From the NCBI GenBank assembly GCA_021731285.1, contig JAKFXR010000094.1, positions 1-48,515 of the forward strand: a stretch of DNA of 48,515 nucleotides, read 5' to 3'. The notes beneath the pieces are model-generated. The model saw only the letters and a program-made list of their open reading frames with translations. It had not been told where the DNA came from and did no database searches. Below are positions 44,216-48,515 of the stretch, in pieces. The DNA is from Polaromonas sp. (lineage in GTDB: Bacteria; Pseudomonadota; Gammaproteobacteria; Burkholderiales; Burkholderiaceae_C). A program made the translations under genes and the position numbers. The number at the start of each line of letters is the position of its first letter. The stretch's first letter is position 1.

Positions 44216-45008
44216 CCGATTTGAAGCCTTTGGACAGGTATTCGCTTTTCGGGTAGGTCGTTTCCATGACACGTCTGGCGTCGTCGCGCAACTGGACCAT
44301 GCCCAGAGCGTCGTAGGATTTGTAGAGAATAAAAACGGCTTCTTCCAGCACCGGAACATCGCGGTAGTCGGATATCGCCAGTTGCGCGCGGTTGATGGCC
44401 GAAACGTAGGCGCCGCGGTTGTAGTAGTAGCGGGCCACGTGAACTTCATACTGGGCCAGCAGGTTGACGATGTACAGCATGCGCGAACGCGCGTCGACAG
44501 AGTATTTGGAGTCAGGAAAGCGCTCAACCAGCTCCTTGAATGACTCGAAGGACTCCTTGGCAGCTTTCTGGTCGCGCTCGGACAAATCCTGCTTGTAGAT
44601 AAAACTGAACAGACCCAGGTTTTCGTTGAAGTTGACCAGGCCCTTGAGGTACAGGGCGTAGTCCACGGCAGGGCTGGAGGGATGCAGTTTGATGAAGCGA
44701 TCCAGCGTTGCGAGGGCCTGCGCCTGCTCGCCGCCCTTGAATTGCGCATACGCCTTTTCAAGCTGCGCCTGCTGTGCAAGCGGCGTGCCGGCGGCGCGGC
44801 CCTCGAGTTTTTCAAACAGGGGGATGGCCTTGTCGTAGGCGCCTGAATTCGCCTCGTCCCTCGCTTCCGCGTAAATTTTGTTGGGGCTCCAGGCCGCTGT
44901 TGGGTCTTTCACGGTGCTGGAGCAGCCTGCGAGGAGAAGCACGCCCGCAAGCACCGCAGCCGAAAAGGGCGATATCACTGGAACAACCGATAATTTGATG
45001 GAAAACAT
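44187..45008 (-). CDS. bamD: Outer-membrane protein assembly factor BamD
   Basis: 273 residues; AGAGGA lies 9 nt upstream of the ATG on its own strand. Lipobox LLAGC near residue 29, then SSTVKDPTAAWSPNKIY. Five TPR-like repeats follow (AYDKAIPLFEKLEGRAAGTP, TLDRFIKLHPSSPAVDYALY, FKELVERFPDSKYSVDAR and others). It is the essential lipoprotein of the BAM complex that inserts beta-barrels in the outer membrane. It is divergent from rluD with very little room between the starts. Confidence 0.95.
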   Translation of the reverse strand: MFSIKLSVVPVISPFSAAVLAGVLLLAGCSSTVKDPTAAWSPNKIYAEARDEANSGAYDKAIPLFEKLEGRAAGTPLAQQAQLEKAYAQFKGGEQAQALATLDRFIKLHPSSPAVDYALYLKGLVNFNENLGLFSFIYKQDLSERDQKAAKESFESFKELVERFPDSKYSVDARSRMLYIVNLLAQYEVHVARYYYNRGAYVSAINRAQLAISDYRDVPVLEEAVFILYKSYDALGMVQLRDDARRVMETTYPKSEYLSKGFKSVNEPWYKFW

Positions 45009-45025
45009 CGCAATTGATCCTCTTG

Positions 45026-46051
45026 ATGACTGATTCTGTACAAAGCAAATTAATTATATCGGGCAGCGCTGTGCAAGCCGGCCATCTCGACGAGATTCTG
45101 GACGAGGCGGAGGCGGGCCCCGATGTGGAGTTGCGTGAGGGCACGGTTGCAGCAAGCAGTCATGGTGGCCGCCTGGACCGTGCACTGGCTGGCATTGTGC
45201 CCGAGTTTTCCCGCAGTTACCTTCAGCAGTTGATTGAGCTTGCTGCGGTCCGGCTCAATGGCAAGATTGCCACCAAGGCGGCTGCCAAAGTCAGGGCCGG
45301 TGACGCTCTCCAGATCGAACTCAGGCCCACGCCGCAGAGTCAGGCCTTCACGCCCGAGCCCATGGCACTGGAGCTTGTCTTTGAAGACGAGTACCTGCTG
45401 GTCATCAACAAGCCCGCCGGTCTGGTGGTGCATCCAGCGCCAGGTAACTGGAGTGGCACTTTGCTCAACGGACTGCTCGCGCGGGATCCACAGGCCTGTC
45501 TGTTGCCGCGTGCAGGAATTGTGCACAGGCTGGACAAGGACACCAGCGGATTGATGGTGGTGGCCCGCAAGCGCCAGGTCATGGATCGCCTGGTCGAAAT
45601 GATTGCGGCCCGGACGGTGAGTCGCGAGTACCTGGCGATTGCGCATGGGGCATGGCAGGGCCCGAAGGCGCGCCAGATTGAGCTGCCCATCGGCAGGGAT
45701 CCGCGAAACCGTCTGCGCATGGCGGTGGTTGATCTGGAGAAACAGTCCGGCAAATCAGCGTCGACGGGGGTTTCCCTGCTGCACAGCGAAGGGGCCTATT
45801 GCCTGGTGCGGTGCAAGCTCCAGACGGGACGAACCCACCAGATCCGGGTGCACATGGCGTCCATGGGCCATCCGCTGGTTGCCGACGAAGTCTATGGCGG
45901 CCGGCCGGTCGGCAAGCTGCAGCGGCAGGCGCTTCATGCAACGAAACTGGCTTTTGTACACCCGGTGACCGGGGTTGATCTGGAGTTCACCGCCCCCCTG
46001 CCCACCGACCTGACGGAGCTGCTGGAAAGCCTGGGGCTGAGATACAATTGA
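45026..46051 (+). CDS. rluD: 23S rRNA pseudouridine synthase RluD
   Basis: 341 residues from the ATG at 45026. The S4 domain (about 45-105) contains GRLDRALAGIVPEFSRSYLQ; the catalytic Asp is D170 in VHRLDKDTSGLMVVAR; further motifs GRTHQIRVHMASMGHPLVADEVYGG near 270. It modifies uridines of helix 69 in 23S rRNA. The start is uncertain: the ATG has no ribosome binding site and lies 17 bp from the divergent bamD start, whereas a GTG at 45125 has GGAGG upstream and matches where E. coli RluD begins. Confidence 0.93.
   Translation: MTDSVQSKLIISGSAVQAGHLDEILDEAEAGPDVELREGTVAASSHGGRLDRALAGIVPEFSRSYLQQLIELAAVRLNGKIATKAAAKVRAGDALQIELRPTPQSQAFTPEPMALELVFEDEYLLVINKPAGLVVHPAPGNWSGTLLNGLLARDPQACLLPRAGIVHRLDKDTSGLMVVARKRQVMDRLVEMIAARTVSREYLAIAHGAWQGPKARQIELPIGRDPRNRLRMAVVDLEKQSGKSASTGVSLLHSEGAYCLVRCKLQTGRTHQIRVHMASMGHPLVADEVYGGRPVGKLQRQALHATKLAFVHPVTGVDLEFTAPLPTDLTELLESLGLRYN
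45053..45058 (-). promoter_or_regulatory. Possible -10 element for bamD, inside the 5' part of the rluD frame
   Basis: The minus strand reads a perfect TATAAT 45 bp before the bamD start. No good -35 is found at 16-18 bp. If real, the bamD promoter lies in the extended rluD reading frame, which would favour a downstream rluD start. Weak evidence. Confidence 0.35.
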
Positions 46052-46174
46052 GGCCAGTAGTTTTTCTGCTATCTTTGTGCTGTCTTTAGCACAGCGCCCC
46101 TGGCCAAGCGGTGCGCATGACTGTGAACTGCGCCGCCAGGCGCCTTTACCTCGAATAATTTCGGAACCAAGTAC

Positions 46175-46840
46175 ATGATGACGACGGATGCCAAGCGCGT
46201 CCTCGAAACGGCACTTATTTGCGCTCAGCAGCCACTGCCTCTGCGTGAAATGGGTGTTCTGTTCAACGGGGCGCTGACGGCGGATACTCTCAAGCTTTTG
46301 CTCGAGGACTTGCAAAACGACTGGTCCGGGCGCGGCGTGGAACTGGTGCATGTAGCCACCGGCTGGCGCTTCCAGAGCCGGCCCCAGATGCGCGAGTACC
46401 TGGACCGCCTTCATCCCGAGAAGCCGCCCCGATACACCCGTGCAACGCTGGAAACGCTGGCGATCATCGCCTATCGCCAACCGGTCACCCGGGGCGACAT
46501 GGAAGATATTCGCGGAGTGACCATCAACAGTTTGATCCTGAAACAGCTGGAAGACCGTGGCTGGGTGGAAGTCATCGGGCATCGTGAAACCGTGGGCCGG
46601 CCGGGGCTGTATGCCACCACCCGGCAGTTTCTTGACGATCTGGGCGTGGAATCGCTTGACCAGCTACCGGCGATGGATAACCCTGCCGGGCAGGCATCGA
46701 TGCTGGAACAAATCGAATTCGGCATGGGTCCGGCCGCCGCGGAGGCTCTGGGCGAGTCTGATGTGCCTGACGATGCGCCGTTCGAGCCGGCACAAACAGA
46801 TGCCGACAAGCCGCAGGACAACCCTGTCAACAGCAACTGA
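46175..46840 (+). CDS. scpB: Segregation and condensation protein B
   Basis: 221 residues. Two winged-helix domains: about 5-85 ([29 protein letters not shown]) and about 90-165 ([55 protein letters not shown]), the classic ScpB pattern. A variable acidic tail follows. It bridges Smc heads with ScpA for chromosome condensation; scpA is not in the window. A second ATG at 46178 is equally possible. The 123-bp gap after rluD carries a degenerate copy of the dispersed repeat and no other clear signal. Confidence 0.94.
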   Translation: MMTTDAKRVLETALICAQQPLPLREMGVLFNGALTADTLKLLLEDLQNDWSGRGVELVHVATGWRFQSRPQMREYLDRLHPEKPPRYTRATLETLAIIAYRQPVTRGDMEDIRGVTINSLILKQLEDRGWVEVIGHRETVGRPGLYATTRQFLDDLGVESLDQLPAMDNPAGQASMLEQIEFGMGPAAAEALGESDVPDDAPFEPAQTDADKPQDNPVNSN

Positions 46841-46869
46841 TCTGCGGATCAACACGCCGAGCGACACCC

Positions 46870-48501
46870 ATGAATTCAATTGACCCTCCTGCCCCGGCCA
46901 TTCCGGGCGAACTGGATGAAGAGCCGAAACAGGGTTTTGCCCTTCAACCGCCGGCGAGCAATGCTACTGTTTTTGTAGCAGATGAGGGGCCGTCGGAGCC
47001 GGTTGCCGTCCCTGTCCGGGAGGCTGGCGTGCCTTTGCCTTTGCCTTTGGATTCCTCACTGGCCAACCGTTTTGAAGACGTTGTCACTGGCAAGTTTGAT
47101 GCTGATGAAGAAGATGTGGCTCTGGAGCTGCCCAAGCGCGTGTTGTCGGCTCAGCCCGATACACCCAAGCTGCACAAGGTGCTGGCGCAAGCCGGCCTGG
47201 GCTCTCGCCTTGAAATGGAGCAGTTGATACTCGAAGGCCGCATCTCGGTGAATGCAGAGCCCGCTCATATTGGGCAGCGAATCCAGTTTGGCGACACGGT
47301 CAAGGTCAACGGCAAGCCGATCCGGGTGCGAATCGATCCGCCCCCTCCCCGCGTGATTGCGTATCACAAGCCAGCTGGCGAAGTGGTGACGCACGACGAT
47401 CCGCAAAACCGGCCGACCGTCTTTCGGCGCCTTCCCAAACTGTTTCAGGGCAAGTGGCAGTCGGTTGGCCGGCTGGACCTGAACACCGAAGGCCTGCTGC
47501 TGCTAACAAGCTCGGGAGAGCTGGCCAATCGGCTGATGCACCCCAGGTTCGGCCTGGAGCGCGAGTACGCGGTGCGGGTTCTGGGGGCGCTCAGCAACGA
47601 AGAGAAAAAGCGCCTGCTCGATGGGGTGAGTCTTGACGACGGACAGGCGCAGTTCAGCACGCTTGAAGCAGGGGGGGGCGAGGGAGCCAATTGCTGGTAC
47701 CGGGTCACCATTTCCGAAGGCCGCAACCGGGAAGTCAGGCGCATGTTTGAGGCGGTGGGCCACGCTGTGAGCCGTCTCATCCGGATCCGCTACGGCGCGG
47801 TTGTGCTTCCAAGGGGACTCAAACGCGGTGCGTTTGTGGAGCTCGACGAACGTGACATTCTGGATTTGACCGGTGCCGTCCATCGTTCTGAATCGCGCGG
47901 CGATCCACGGGGACCGAAGGCGCCTTCGCCTCCCCGCGAGGGTGCCACGGGGGATGGTCGCCCGGGACGCGGACCTCGCAGAAACGACCGGTCACGGGGC
48001 AACCGGGATCGGACCGGGCCCGGTCTGCCCAGGCCGGTAGATGCTCAGGGGCCGGGGCAAGCGATGCCCGAGCAGACAGACGGCCATGAGCAAGATCCCC
48101 ACGATCTTCAACCACCCTTGCAGCGTGTCGATTCGCCGCGCGAAGGAAATCGCCGTCGTGGCGGCAAGGGCCGTGGCGCAGGCGGCGGCAACGTTAGCGC
48201 CGGCAATTTCCGTAATCCGGGACCGCCGGGTCAAGGGCGTCGCGATGACCGCGGGGACAGAGGCGACAAAGTTCCCGGTGGTGCCCAGCCGGACCCCATG
48301 AAGACATCGTTTGGGTATATCGGCGCAGAAACGTTTACCCGGCAGCGTCAAGGCCAGGGGCAAGGTCAGCGGCGCGGCGGCGGCGGCGGCAACGCCGGCG
48401 GCGGAGGCGGAGCAGGGCAGCGGCGTGGTGGTGGCGGCGGCGGTGGGAATCGCGGCGGCAACCGGGGTAGCGGTGGCGGCAACCTGGGCGGAAACCGCTA
48501 A
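46870..48501 (+). CDS. rluB: 23S rRNA pseudouridine synthase RluB with extended Gly/Arg-rich tail
   Basis: 543 residues, almost twice the E. coli length. An acidic N-terminal extension (about 1-95) precedes the S4 domain (about 97-160, [16 protein letters not shown]), then the catalytic domain with D203 in [18 protein letters not shown] and a block [16 protein letters not shown] near 280. From about 340 on, the protein is low-complexity: Pro/Arg/Gly/Gln, then RGG-like repeats and poly-Gly to the end. The tail probably binds RNA, which is inference. A GCTAC...GTAGC repeat lies inside the N-terminal extension (46963-46979). It follows scpB by 29 bp. Confidence 0.92.
   Translation: MNSIDPPAPAIPGELDEEPKQGFALQPPASNATVFVADEGPSEPVAVPVREAGVPLPLPLDSSLANRFEDVVTGKFDADEEDVALELPKRVLSAQPDTPKLHKVLAQAGLGSRLEMEQLILEGRISVNAEPAHIGQRIQFGDTVKVNGKPIRVRIDPPPPRVIAYHKPAGEVVTHDDPQNRPTVFRRLPKLFQGKWQSVGRLDLNTEGLLLLTSSGELANRLMHPRFGLEREYAVRVLGALSNEEKKRLLDGVSLDDGQAQFSTLEAGGGEGANCWYRVTISEGRNREVRRMFEAVGHAVSRLIRIRYGAVVLPRGLKRGAFVELDERDILDLTGAVHRSESRGDPRGPKAPSPPREGATGDGRPGRGPRRNDRSRGNRDRTGPGLPRPVDAQGPGQAMPEQTDGHEQDPHDLQPPLQRVDSPREGNRRRGGKGRGAGGGNVSAGNFRNPGPPGQGRRDDRGDRGDKVPGGAQPDPMKTSFGYIGAETFTRQRQGQGQGQRRGGGGGNAGGGGGAGQRRGGGGGGGNRGGNRGSGGGNLGGNR
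46963..46979. repeat. GCTAC...GTAGC palindrome inside the rluB coding region
   Basis: GCTAC-tgttttt-GTAGC has the same form as the intergenic copy at 10072-10088. It encodes a harmless stretch (ATVFVA) in the variable N-terminal extension, so the repeat family appears to have entered a coding sequence in frame. Confidence 0.5.
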
Positions 48502-48515
48502 TACCCGCCTTCGCC

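Overview
The window is about 48.5 kb of GC-rich, gene-dense chromosome. It reads as a betaproteobacterium of the order Burkholderiales, most probably family Comamonadaceae (Polaromonas/Rhodoferax-like). The grounds are an orphan Bug-type solute receptor, a soxCDYZAXB thiosulfate-oxidation cluster led by an ArsR-type regulator, the order sucA-sucB-lpdA-zapE, divergent bamD/rluD, scpB-rluB, and short dispersed repeats (a box like GCCCTTTAGTGACGGG followed by a GCTAT...ATAGC palindrome) of a kind I associate with that family. The genus is inference. I saw no tRNA, rRNA, CRISPR array, prophage or insertion sequence.

Layout. 1-6.3 kb: a signalling operon of two large hybrid histidine kinases (the first cut by the window edge) and a receiver-only protein. 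6.4-8.8 kb: an MCE lipid-transport set (MlaE-like permease, MlaD-like protein, lipoprotein) with no ATPase gene beside it. 8.8-17.7 kb: small transport and redox units, namely an MFS carrier, a membrane-anchored Mrr-like protein, two DMT carriers (one frameshifted), a DsbC/G-like lipoprotein, a Bug receptor, an Lrp/AsnC regulator, a DHp-like pseudokinase, a peroxiredoxin-glutaredoxin fusion and an isochorismatase-family hydrolase. 17.8-23.0 kb: a propionyl-CoA synthetase, then a SPINDLY/OGT-like glycosyltransferase and a GT4-type glycosyltransferase in divergent orientation. 23.0-25.7 kb: a TPR/beta-barrel Slam-like (DUF560) outer-membrane protein followed by a FecR-domain protein whose C-terminus resembles the TbpB-type barrel of Slam substrates.

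25.9-33.0 kb: the sulfur-oxidation island, with the ArsR-type regulator behind a perfect 10-bp inverted repeat, then soxC, D, Y, Z, A, X and B. It encodes the carrier SoxYZ, the cytochrome SoxAX, the hydrolase SoxB and the sulfane dehydrogenase SoxCD, which is a complete core for periplasmic thiosulfate oxidation. 33.2-41.0 kb: the 2-oxoglutarate dehydrogenase complex, zapE and a coiled-coil periplasmic protein. 41.1-48.5 kb: a PP2C phosphatase, a YdcH-like small protein, a DinG/YoaA-type helicase, bamD, rluD, scpB and rluB with a long Gly/Arg-rich tail.

The most interesting items are the Slam-like/FecR pair (a candidate type XI secretion unit), the DMT gene broken exactly at a canonical slippery heptamer, the sox operator with a Cys-bearing ArsR sensor, and two 167-bp palindromic elements, one of which supplies the stop codons of both convergent neighbours.
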